From Alphaproteobacteria bacterium (GTDB taxonomy: Bacteria > Pseudomonadota > Alphaproteobacteria > WRDZ01), in contig WRDZ01000046.1 of NCBI GenBank assembly GCA_009779595.1, forward strand, positions 1-5,963: DNA of 5,963 nt, in the 5' to 3' direction. Below the pieces are notes generated by a model that was not told the origin of the DNA, ran no database searches, and was given only the letters and a program-made list of their open reading frames with translations. The position numbers were made by a program, and so were the translations under genes. This document shows, piece by piece, positions 1 to 5,758 of the stretch; position 1 is the first letter of the stretch; each line of letters starts with the position of its first letter.

Positions 1-669
1 GTGCTGTGGATTGAAAACAACACCGGCTGCCAGCACGTATGCAGCCGCGTGCCCGCCCAAAGCATGCGGTCAACCCCCGACCCGGCGCTGTGCAGCAGGG
101 GGCACTGCTGGGACGAGGTTTTGCTTAAAGGCCTGGACGACCGCTTGAAAGCCATAAAATCCGACACTGTCATAGTGCTGCACATGATAGGCAGCCGCGG
201 CCCGGCGTATTACAGGCGCTATCCCGACAGGTTCAAAAGGTTCACGCCCACGTGCGACACGGCAAGCATAGAAACCTGCCCCCGGGAGCTGATAGTCAAC
301 TCGTACGACAACTCGATACTGTACACAGATTATGTGCTGGCCCGCGTCATCGACGCGCTGCGCAGCCGCACAAACCTGAATTCGGCAATGCTGTTCACCT
401 CCGGCCACGGCCAGTCACTGGGCGAACGCGGCATATACCTGCACGGCCTCCCCTTCATGATAGCCCCGGACACGCAGACAAAGGTGCCGATGCTGCTGTG
501 GCTTTCCCCGGGACTGCAAAGGAACATAAGCTATCAATGCCTAAGGAACGCCGCCGGAAAGCCCGCAAGCCATGATAACGTGTTCCATTCGGTCATGGGA
601 CTGCTGGGCATAACCAGCAGCGTTTACGACCCAAAGCTGGACCTTATAACGCCCTGCAGGGGAAGATAG
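1..669 (+). CDS. C-terminal part of an EptA/MCR-type phosphoethanolamine transferase homologue (sulfatase fold), with altered active-site residues
   Basis: This is a partial gene. The frame is open from the first base to TAG at 667-669 (222 codons), while family members run about 540 residues, so the membrane domain and start lie upstream and the GTG at position 1 is probably an internal valine. Family landmarks are clear: NNTGC near residue 6, a GSRGPAYY stretch at 64-71, the FTPTC...C pair (C85/C93), NSYDNSILYTDY at 100-111, LGERGIYLHGLP at 140-151, APDTQTKVPMLLWLSPG at 155-171 and HDNVFH at 191-196. Known members move phosphoethanolamine onto lipid A in the periplasm and confer polymyxin resistance. 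Here the usual DHGES zinc motif reads GHGQS (G135, Q138), and the usual His in GSHGP/GNHGP is R66. H136 and H148 are kept. The frame is intact, so this could be a catalytically dead or repurposed homologue, or an early pseudogene. Family assignment is firm; activity is doubtful. Confidence 0.88.
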   Translation: MLWIENNTGCQHVCSRVPAQSMRSTPDPALCSRGHCWDEVLLKGLDDRLKAIKSDTVIVLHMIGSRGPAYYRRYPDRFKRFTPTCDTASIETCPRELIVNSYDNSILYTDYVLARVIDALRSRTNLNSAMLFTSGHGQSLGERGIYLHGLPFMIAPDTQTKVPMLLWLSPGLQRNISYQCLRNAAGKPASHDNVFHSVMGLLGITSSVYDPKLDLITPCRGR

Positions 670-683
670 ATAAAAACACCCCC

Positions 684-705
684 TTGCCACGCCGCAAAGT
701 TTTTT
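684..705 (+). terminator. weak candidate terminator after the transferase homologue
   Basis: TTGC (684-687) can pair with GCAA (694-697) around the loop CACGCC, and T-rich sequence follows (700-705). A 4-bp stem is short for an intrinsic terminator. The T run also overlaps a TTGACA at 704-709. Read-through into the tRNA gene is possible. Confidence 0.22.
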
Positions 706-715
706 GACAAACCCG

Positions 716-744
716 TTGACTGGCGCCAAGTTTTAAGTTATAGT
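716..744 (+). promoter_or_regulatory. sigma70-type promoter of the tRNA-Pro gene
   Basis: TTGACT at 716-721 and TATAGT at 739-744 are separated by exactly 17 bases, each one base off or close to consensus. The predicted transcript start is about 751, only a few bases before the mature tRNA at 755. The discriminator just after the -10 is GC-rich (CGGG at 745-748), as in stable-RNA promoters under stringent control; that regulation is inferred from the base pattern. A second -35-like TTGACA at 704-709 has no -10 at a usable spacing. Confidence 0.75.
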
Positions 745-754
745 CGGGTCTTAT

Positions 755-831
755 CGGAGTGTAGCTCAGCCTGGTAGAGTACTACGTTCGGGACGTAGGG
801 GCCGGAGGTTCAAGTCCTCTCACTCCGACCA
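755..831 (+). tRNA. tRNA-Pro (anticodon CGG), CCA encoded
   Basis: A complete cloverleaf can be folded by eye. The acceptor stem is CGGAGTG (755-761) with CACTCCG (821-827), then discriminator A828 and CCA at 829-831. The D stem is GCTC (764-767) with GAGT (777-780), including a G-T pair. The anticodon stem is CTACG (782-786) with CGTAG (794-798) around loop TTCGGGA, which puts CGG at 789-791, reading proline CCG codons. The variable loop is GGGCC. The T stem is GGAGG (804-808) with CCTCT (816-820) around TTCAAGT. All stems pair, so the gene looks functional. I saw no duplicate of its 3' end elsewhere in the window that would mark an integrated element. Confidence 0.96.
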
Positions 832-947
832 TTAAATAAGGGATAGGCTTATAATAAAAGCTTTAATTTCCACAATGCCCGGAACTGCCTTTTATACGGG
901 CTTCTAACATATCGCCCCCATAGCTCGCCCTGTTTTCCCGGCTTAAG
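832..947. other. convergent intergenic gap, no gene
   Basis: This 116-base gap separates the tRNA (+) from the end of the response-regulator gene (-). The only structure I see is an imperfect inverted repeat, GCCCG (877-881) and CGGGC (897-901), around a 15-base loop without a following T run, plus an AAAGCTTT palindrome (857-864). Neither is a convincing terminator for either strand. Confidence 0.5.
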
Positions 948-1328
948 CTAGATATGCTGGGCTATTTTTTCGCGCAGCCTGCCCGGATTGAACGGCTTTA
1001 GTATATAGTCCTTGGCCCCGCGCGCCACAGCGTCCGATATATTGTCGACGGTTCCATCGGACGTCAGGAAAATAATCGGCGTGTCCTTATGCTCTGGAAA
1101 GCTTCGTATGACGGGTATCAGGTGAAATCCGCTTAATACGGGCATGTTATAATCCAAAAGGAATAAATCTGGCTTTATCGTCTTCAGCACTTCTTTCAGC
1201 GTTTCCGGTTTTTGCACCGGAACCACTTTGTATTGGTCGTGCAGCGCATGAAATACCGCTTTCAGCATATCAGGGGCATCGTCAACGGCGACAATACATT
1301 TCTTGACATTAGGGCTGTTCATGTTCAT
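948..1328 (-). CDS. single-domain (CheY-like) response regulator, receiver only
   Basis: The protein is 126 residues, one complete receiver domain with no output domain. All signature residues are present: acidic pair D16/D17, phosphoacceptor D59 (in LLDYNMP), T89 (in FLTSD) and K111 (in ILKPF). It is presumably the last aspartate of a phosphorelay starting at the adjacent hybrid kinase, receiving phosphate from that protein's HPt histidine. Its ATG overlaps the kinase stop as ATGA (1325-1328), and the Shine-Dalgarno-like AAAGGAG (1333-1339) lies inside the last kinase codons, so the two are co-transcribed and probably translationally coupled. Spacing from GGAG to the first ATG is only 4 bases. 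The second ATG, two codons in (1320-1322), has 10, so the true start may be residue 3. The downstream target is not visible; options include a motor, an enzyme, another kinase, or a phosphate sink. Confidence 0.93.
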   Translation of the reverse strand: MNMNSPNVKKCIVAVDDAPDMLKAVFHALHDQYKVVPVQKPETLKEVLKTIKPDLFLLDYNMPVLSGFHLIPVIRSFPEHKDTPIIFLTSDGTVDNISDAVARGAKDYILKPFNPGRLREKIAQHI

Positions 1329-4300
1329 TCTTCTCCTTTCCCATTAAGTTTATTGGCGATTTGCGTAAAATTCATCTTGTCCACATTATCCTGAAGCCAG
1401 GACGCAAGCCCGTCATCTGCTTCATATTCAAAGCGCCTTATCTGGTCCATTGCCGCAAGCACTTCTTCCATGTCGAAAGCTTCGCATGCGGCGGCAAGCT
1501 TCGACAGCAACCCGCTGTCCGGCTTGTCTTTGCGTGGCTTTTGGCCAGCGCCCTCCATAGAGGCGAACATATCATCAAGGTCGTTGACAAGTTCCCATGC
1601 GGCGTCGAGGAACGGGCGGTTGTGCGCGGCCACATACCCCAAATCGCCGGCTTTGGACGCGTCTTCAAGCTTTTTGGCCGCGCCGCCGATTAGATTGGCG
1701 CATATGCCCATGCTTGACCCTTTTATGCCGTGGACGGTAATCGCGTAATCGGCCAGCGTATCCGCGCTGACATTTTCCATAGACTCAAGAAGCCGGCGGG
1801 TATTTACGGTGAAAGAGCGCAAAACATCAAGATAGACGCCCTCGTCGCCGCCGAACTGTTCAATGCCCTTGGCAATATCCAGCCCGGCAATCCGCCTGCC
1901 CGCAATCCCGGAGCCGGAATCCTGCGCTTTTGGCCCGGCAGAGGCATGTTCTTGGCCAACAGATGCTTTTTCCTTTTCCTCGTCGCGCACCCAGCGGCGT
2001 ATCACCTCGTCAAGGCGTGAATGTTTTATCGGCTTTGGCAGGAAATCCTGGAAACCGCTGCTTAAAAACATTTCCTCGCTGCCTGCGATTGCATTGGCGG
2101 TCAAAGCGATAACAGGTATGTTTCGGGCATAATCCGTACCCAGACCGCGTATAAGCCGGACCGCCTCTATCCCGTCCATTCCCGGCATCATATGATCCAT
2201 AAAAACAGCGTTGTACCTGACCTTTTCGTCCCGTATGGCGTTGACGGCCTTTTGTCCGGCGTCAACGCAATCTATATTCATGCCGTACGGTTTCATCATG
2301 CCTTTGGCGACCGCCAGGTTTGTCATGTTGTCGTCCACGACAAGCACATGCGCGTACGGCAGGCTTATGTATCTGTCCTGCTTGCCGACATGCCCGATAT
2401 TCGAGTACCGGAAATTTTTCAGGTTTTCCGCAATATCCGGACCTATGCGGATGTCGTTTATAAACTGCTGCCGGACCCTTGCCGTGAAAACGCTGCCCTT
2501 TCCATATTCGCTTTCCACGGAAACCGAACCGTCCATCAGCTTGGTGATGCTTTTGACCAGTGAAAGCCCCAGCCCGGTGCCTTCAATTCCCCGGTTGGCT
2601 TTTTTGTCAACCTGCGTGTAATCTTTGAAGAGCTTGCCTATATCCTCCTGCCGGATGCCCACGCCCGTATCCCGAATCTGGATTGTAAGCCAGACCGACT
2701 CGTCCTCCCGCCTGGCGCTTATGTTCAGGGTTACCGTACCTTCCTTTGTATATTTGATGGCGTTCGACAGCAGGTTGTTCATAAGCTGCCTGATTTTCAG
2801 CTCATCCCCATAAAGGCGGGCGAACATATCGCCGTCCAGTTCCAAGACCAGCTCGACCGGCTTTTCATGTATGCGCATGATATTCTGGGTGACCGTATCG
2901 TTAATCACGCTTGGAACGTCATACTCGTCCGGCACAAGCTCCAGCTTGCCGGCCTCTATCTTGGAAAGGTCAAGGATGTCATTGACCGTATCAAGTAAAG
3001 TCGAACCGGCATTATATATGGCTTCAATATTTTTGCGGCTTTCGGCATCTATATTGTCGGTTTGCAACACCACGCCTGACAGGCCGATAACGGCGTTCAA
3101 AGGAGTGCGCATCTCGTGGCTCATATTGGCCAGGAAATCGGACTTGGCTTTGTTTGCGGCCTGAGCCTCTGCCGTGCGCTCTTGCACCAGAACTTCAAGT
3201 TTTTTTCCTTCGTTACGGCTTTTTTGGAACAGGATGAAAAGAAGCGCAAGCACGCCCAGCAAAAGGATGGTCGCCCCAATCAGCCACGGGCGCTGCGCGC
3301 GCGCGATTTGCCCCTTATAGTCGTATGTCTGCAGCATCCACTGTTCCGCGATGCCTTGGACGTCTATGATAGCCAGCGCCTTGTTGAATATGGATCGAAG
3401 CACCTCCTGGTCCTTGTTGAACCCGATGAAGGATTCCGAAATCTGGTCGAACACGATATTTGCCTTGTACCCCGGCAATTCGTGATAGTTCGTTATGGCC
3501 AGCAGGCGGCGCTGGCTTGATATGACCATATCAACCTCGCCGCGATCCAAACCGGAAAAAGCGGCATTCGAACTTTCATACATTACGGCATACGGGTGGT
3601 CGGGGAACCAGCTGCGGAACTTTTCGGCGTACGCCGTGCCGCGCGCCATCCCCACCCGCGCGTTTACAACGTTTTTCAAAGAAACTTTCGGGGTTTCCAA
3701 TTTGGATAAAAGTGCATAGCGGTCCGCCATGGTCGGGGTGTCCGGCCACAGGAAGCCAAGCTCACGCCGTTCTTTGGTGGGAATCAGTTCGGCAATCATA
3801 TACGCTTTGCCGCTTTCAAGCGTACTCAACAGCTCGGGCCATTGCATGTGCTGGTCGTTGATACGCTTGAAGGACAGCCCAGTCAGCTTAGTCACTTCTT
3901 CCAGCACGTCAAAGAAGATGCCCTGCCACTGCTTTTTGTACCTGTTGTAAAAGGCTATCGGATAGTTGTAATGCTCGGCCACGAACGGAATGACGGGATT
4001 GCCACGCAGGAATGCCCGTTCTTCATCGTTAAGGGCCATATACAGCTTATGCCTGCGGAATTCTTTCTCGCCAATCCTGTAAAGCTCGGCCAGATGGCTT
4101 GTTTCACCGGCTTGCAGAGCCTTTTGCACAACCGAAATAATGGGCTCCAATTCCGGGTTATGCGTTGTCAGGGAAACCGGGCTGGAGCGCAGGGGGAAGA
4201 AATCTACGGAAATAATGTCGCCGTGGGCGTCGAATACGGCCTCCATGACGCTTTCGTCAATGTACGCGTCCACCTTCCCGCTTTTAAGAAGCGGGTATGC

Positions 4301-4909
4301 GTCTTCTTCGTTGTCAACGAAGACGGCTTCAAAATCGTCGTACACGCCCGAGGAAACGACGTAATCGTATATTATGCTGTCCTTAAGCATGGCGAACCGC
4401 AGGCGGCGTTCTTTGGCGATTTCCGCGATAGGCTGGCTGCCGGTAAGCCGGAAGTACCTCATCATGCGCTGGGCTATCGGGTCGGTCATGTGATATTTTT
4501 TAAGGCGTTCTTCGGTCGGCGTCAGCTCGCCCGTGAAATCCACGTCGCCGCTTTCAAGGCCTGAAATCAAATCGTCCCACTTGTAGACAACGGGCATGAA
4601 AGGAATACCGAACAGTTCGGTCAGCCACTCGCTGACCAGGACGGAAAAGCCGTTTATCTCGTTTTTCCTGGAATCATGGAACATTTCGGTGGATATAATC
4701 ATGCCGTAAACGAAATAGTCCACCTGTTCCTGAAGTTTTTCAACCTCCCGGATTTCGTCTTCCGTCACGCCGGGGATTTCGCGGAATGAGGCAAACCTTG
4801 GCGATTCACCAGGCTGTTTCGCGGACAATCCGCCGCCGCCGCCCGAAAACGCGGCAAGCATAAGCGCTGCGCAAAGAATCCAGAATAACGTGCGTTTGTG
4901 TATAGACAT
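1325..4909 (-). CDS. BvgS/EvgS-like hybrid sensor histidine kinase with two periplasmic SBP_bac_3 domains, receiver and HPt
   Basis: The protein has 1194 residues and complete phosphorelay architecture. An N-terminal signal or anchor segment (about 5-22) is followed by a run of five glycines (23-27). Two solute-binding (SBP_bac_3) domains span about 64-283 and 302-530, and a transmembrane helix lies at about 542-562. HisKA follows with H598 in SHEMRTP, then HATPase_c with N716 (LLSNAIKY), DTGVGI (747-752) and GTGLGL (777-782). The receiver has D859/D860, D905, T937 and K959. HPt has H1060 in VHGIKGSS, and a C-terminal tail covers about 1130-1194. Ligand binding in the periplasm should control autophosphorylation at H598, then relay to D905, H1060 and probably D59 of the coupled regulator. 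The linker from membrane to HisKA is only about 25 residues, so the PAS domain found in BvgS is missing. The ATG at 4907-4909 fits the signal peptide, with a modest AAGG upstream. The ligand is unknown; the fold usually binds amino acids or similar small molecules. Confidence 0.95.
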   Translation of the reverse strand: MSIHKRTLFWILCAALMLAAFSGGGGGLSAKQPGESPRFASFREIPGVTEDEIREVEKLQEQVDYFVYGMIISTEMFHDSRKNEINGFSVLVSEWLTELFGIPFMPVVYKWDDLISGLESGDVDFTGELTPTEERLKKYHMTDPIAQRMMRYFRLTGSQPIAEIAKERRLRFAMLKDSIIYDYVVSSGVYDDFEAVFVDNEEDAYPLLKSGKVDAYIDESVMEAVFDAHGDIISVDFFPLRSSPVSLTTHNPELEPIISVVQKALQAGETSHLAELYRIGEKEFRRHKLYMALNDEERAFLRGNPVIPFVAEHYNYPIAFYNRYKKQWQGIFFDVLEEVTKLTGLSFKRINDQHMQWPELLSTLESGKAYMIAELIPTKERRELGFLWPDTPTMADRYALLSKLETPKVSLKNVVNARVGMARGTAYAEKFRSWFPDHPYAVMYESSNAAFSGLDRGEVDMVISSQRRLLAITNYHELPGYKANIVFDQISESFIGFNKDQEVLRSIFNKALAIIDVQGIAEQWMLQTYDYKGQIARAQRPWLIGATILLLGVLALLFILFQKSRNEGKKLEVLVQERTAEAQAANKAKSDFLANMSHEMRTPLNAVIGLSGVVLQTDNIDAESRKNIEAIYNAGSTLLDTVNDILDLSKIEAGKLELVPDEYDVPSVINDTVTQNIMRIHEKPVELVLELDGDMFARLYGDELKIRQLMNNLLSNAIKYTKEGTVTLNISARREDESVWLTIQIRDTGVGIRQEDIGKLFKDYTQVDKKANRGIEGTGLGLSLVKSITKLMDGSVSVESEYGKGSVFTARVRQQFINDIRIGPDIAENLKNFRYSNIGHVGKQDRYISLPYAHVLVVDDNMTNLAVAKGMMKPYGMNIDCVDAGQKAVNAIRDEKVRYNAVFMDHMMPGMDGIEAVRLIRGLGTDYARNIPVIALTANAIAGSEEMFLSSGFQDFLPKPIKHSRLDEVIRRWVRDEEKEKASVGQEHASAGPKAQDSGSGIAGRRIAGLDIAKGIEQFGGDEGVYLDVLRSFTVNTRRLLESMENVSADTLADYAITVHGIKGSSMGICANLIGGAAKKLEDASKAGDLGYVAAHNRPFLDAAWELVNDLDDMFASMEGAGQKPRKDKPDSGLLSKLAAACEAFDMEEVLAAMDQIRRFEYEADDGLASWLQDNVDKMNFTQIANKLNGKGEE

Positions 4910-5016
4910 GAAAAGGCCTTACATTGACTGGATACAAGCATACAACGGACAGTTTAAAAAATAGGTTAATATCGGCGCCCCTTAGGCGACGCGACAAAAA
5001 AGCGCCCGTTTTGCCA

Positions 5017-5033
5017 GCAAAGTATATCTTTGC
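5017..5033. repeat. perfect inverted repeat GCAAAG-N5-CTTTGC in the divergent gap
   Basis: GCAAAG (5017-5022) and CTTTGC (5028-5033) are exact reverse complements around TATAT. The 17-bp site overlaps the minus-strand -10 candidate TATACT. The size and symmetry suit a dimeric regulator; no T run follows, so it is not a terminator. The function is inferred from position only. Confidence 0.4.
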
Positions 5034-5075
5034 AGTGCCGTCAGCCCGAACAGGCTAGGAGTGGATTACCGGATT

Positions 5076-5094
5076 TTCCCTGTAAATTCCCTGT
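5076..5094 (+). repeat. direct repeat TTCCCTGT, 11-base period, upstream of the rhodanese promoter
   Basis: TTCCCTGT occurs at 5076-5083 and again at 5087-5094, one helical turn apart and ending just before the -35 at 5098. Tandem sites with an 11-base period next to a -35 are typical of OmpR/PhoB-family regulators. The same half-site, one C shorter, recurs in the inverted repeat at 5101-5121. No DNA-binding regulator is encoded in the window. Confidence 0.45.
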
Positions 5095-5097
5095 TAC

Positions 5098-5126
5098 TTG
5101 ACAGGAACATAGCATTCCTGTATGCT
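5098..5126 (+). promoter_or_regulatory. sigma70 promoter of the rhodanese gene
   Basis: TTGACA (5098-5103) is a perfect -35. A 17-base spacer leads to TATGCT (5121-5126), a 4/6 match to the -10. The predicted start is about 5132-5134, giving a leader of about 50 bases before the ATG at 5182. Confidence 0.75.
5101..5121. repeat. 7-bp inverted repeat ACAGGAA-N7-TTCCTGT inside the promoter spacer (candidate operator)
   Basis: ACAGGAA (5101-5107) and TTCCTGT (5115-5121) are exact reverse complements around CATAGCA. The site starts in the last three bases of the -35 and ends on the first base of the -10, so a bound dimer would block RNA polymerase. This is the classic place for a repressor site. 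The regulator is unknown. Confidence 0.55.
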
Positions 5127-5132
5127 AAAGAC

Positions 5133-5151
5133 CGTGTAAGTTCAATACACG
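5133..5151 (+). promoter_or_regulatory. hairpin at the predicted 5' end of the rhodanese transcript
   Basis: CGTGTA (5133-5138) pairs perfectly with TACACG (5146-5151) around the 7-base loop AGTTCAA. It begins at the predicted transcript start, so it could be a 5' stabilising stem-loop or, as DNA, a second operator. Its centre is 31 bases, about three helical turns, from that of the repeat at 5101-5121. Confidence 0.45.
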
Positions 5152-5181
5152 ACCAGATTTTATAACTGATTGATTTAACCG

Positions 5182-5592
5182 ATGGCAAAAAATATCTTGA
5201 TTTGGTCTGTTTTAGCTGTTTTAGCCGCTGTAAGCATCGGCTTCATACTGCACGCCAAAGCGCCCCCGGCCGCATACCGCAAAATCACGCCGCAGCAGGC
5301 CAAACACATCATCGACAGCGGCAAGCCATATATCCTGCTTGACGTCCGCTCCGACGGCGAATTCAAGGAAGCGCACATAACCGGCGCAAGGCTTATCCCC
5401 CATAATGAAATCGAACAGCGCGCATCATCAGAGCTGTCGGACAAGCGCGCGCTGACCCTTGTGTACTGCCTTAAGGGGGAAAGAAGCAGGGACGCCGCCC
5501 ACAGGCTTGTCCGCATGGGATATTCCAACGTCTATGATTTCGGCGGCATTTCCGACTGGCCTTATCAAACGGTTACCAGTCCAAAGCAATAA
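5182..5592 (+). CDS. membrane-anchored, probably periplasmic rhodanese-like sulfurtransferase
   Basis: The protein has 136 residues. Residues 4-24 form one hydrophobic segment with Lys3 before it, so it is an uncleaved anchor or signal peptide that would put the rest in the periplasm. A single rhodanese domain follows, from about residue 33 to 130: LLDVRSDGEF (52-61), HITGARLIP (65-73), the active-site loop CLKGERS with catalytic C96 and R101, and GYSNVYDFGG (113-122). The six-residue loop C-x4-R is the sulfurtransferase type, not the longer Cdc25 phosphatase type. Architecture resembles PspE, which moves sulfane sulfur as a persulfide on the cysteine; the natural donor and acceptor are unknown. 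The start fits the anchor, but no clear Shine-Dalgarno precedes the ATG (GATTTAACC). It is divergent from the kinase operon and has its own promoter at 5098-5126. No partner follows in the same operon with certainty. Confidence 0.92.
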   Translation: MAKNILIWSVLAVLAAVSIGFILHAKAPPAAYRKITPQQAKHIIDSGKPYILLDVRSDGEFKEAHITGARLIPHNEIEQRASSELSDKRALTLVYCLKGERSRDAAHRLVRMGYSNVYDFGGISDWPYQTVTSPKQ

Positions 5593-5758
5593 GCAAACCA
5601 ACACGTTACATTTATCAGCAAGTTTTTTGCCCGCAAGCAAAAAGCGCAGAAACATATTTTTCCAACCTGATAATTTTTTTTAGATTCCACGCATATAAAA
5701 CAACGAAAAATTAACTATTGTCATGGTTAAATAGATAAAAGGGTAGGAGTTTATTAAC
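5593..5758. other. AT-rich intergenic gap before the last ORF
   Basis: This 166-base gap is clearly more AT-rich than the genes beside it. It holds an inverted repeat TTTTTGC (5624-5630) and GCAAAAA (5637-5643) around CCGCAA, a T8 run near 5674-5681, and a TATAAA at 5694-5699 without a good -35. The hairpin has only two GC pairs and no adjacent T run, so I do not call it a terminator. No ORF in it looks real. Confidence 0.4.

Larger units (their letters stand above)
4910..5097 (-). promoter_or_regulatory. upstream region of the kinase gene; promoter not firmly placed
   Basis: Two minus-strand -10 candidates are visible. TATGCT at 4937-4942 gives a start about 20 bases before the ATG, and TATACT at 5021-5026 gives a leader of about 100 bases. 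Neither has a good -35 at 16-18 bases, so the promoter may depend on an activator or use another sigma factor. The TATACT element sits on the palindrome at 5017-5033. Confidence 0.3.

Noticed and set aside
252..575. Alternative plus-strand frame of 107 codons inside the transferase homologue
   Set aside because: The overlapping frame 1-669 carries clear family motifs across the same bases. This one is arginine/proline-rich out-of-frame translation.
704..709. TTGACA as the main -35 of the tRNA promoter
   Set aside because: At 16-18 bases downstream there is no -10 match, whereas TTGACT at 716 has TATAGT at exactly 17.
755..831. tRNA-Pro as an integration site for a mobile element
   Set aside because: I found no second copy of the tRNA 3' end and no integrase or phage-like gene in the window.
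877..901. Inverted repeat GCCCG/CGGGC as a terminator between the tRNA and the response regulator
   Set aside because: The stem is five pairs, the loop is 15 bases, and no T run follows on either strand.
3842..4564. A 240-codon open frame on the plus strand, antisense to the kinase
   Set aside because: It lies wholly inside the SBP-encoding part of the kinase, whose domains and motifs are unmistakable. The frame has no recognisable motif and no convincing ribosome binding site, so it is a shadow of codon bias.
5624..5643. TTTTTGC/GCAAAAA hairpin as the rhodanese terminator
   Set aside because: It has only two GC pairs in the stem and no T tract right after it on either strand.
5459..5683. 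Plus-strand 74-codon frame overlapping the end of the rhodanese gene
   Set aside because: It overlaps the catalytic loop coding region in another frame, shows no motif and runs into the AT-rich gap.
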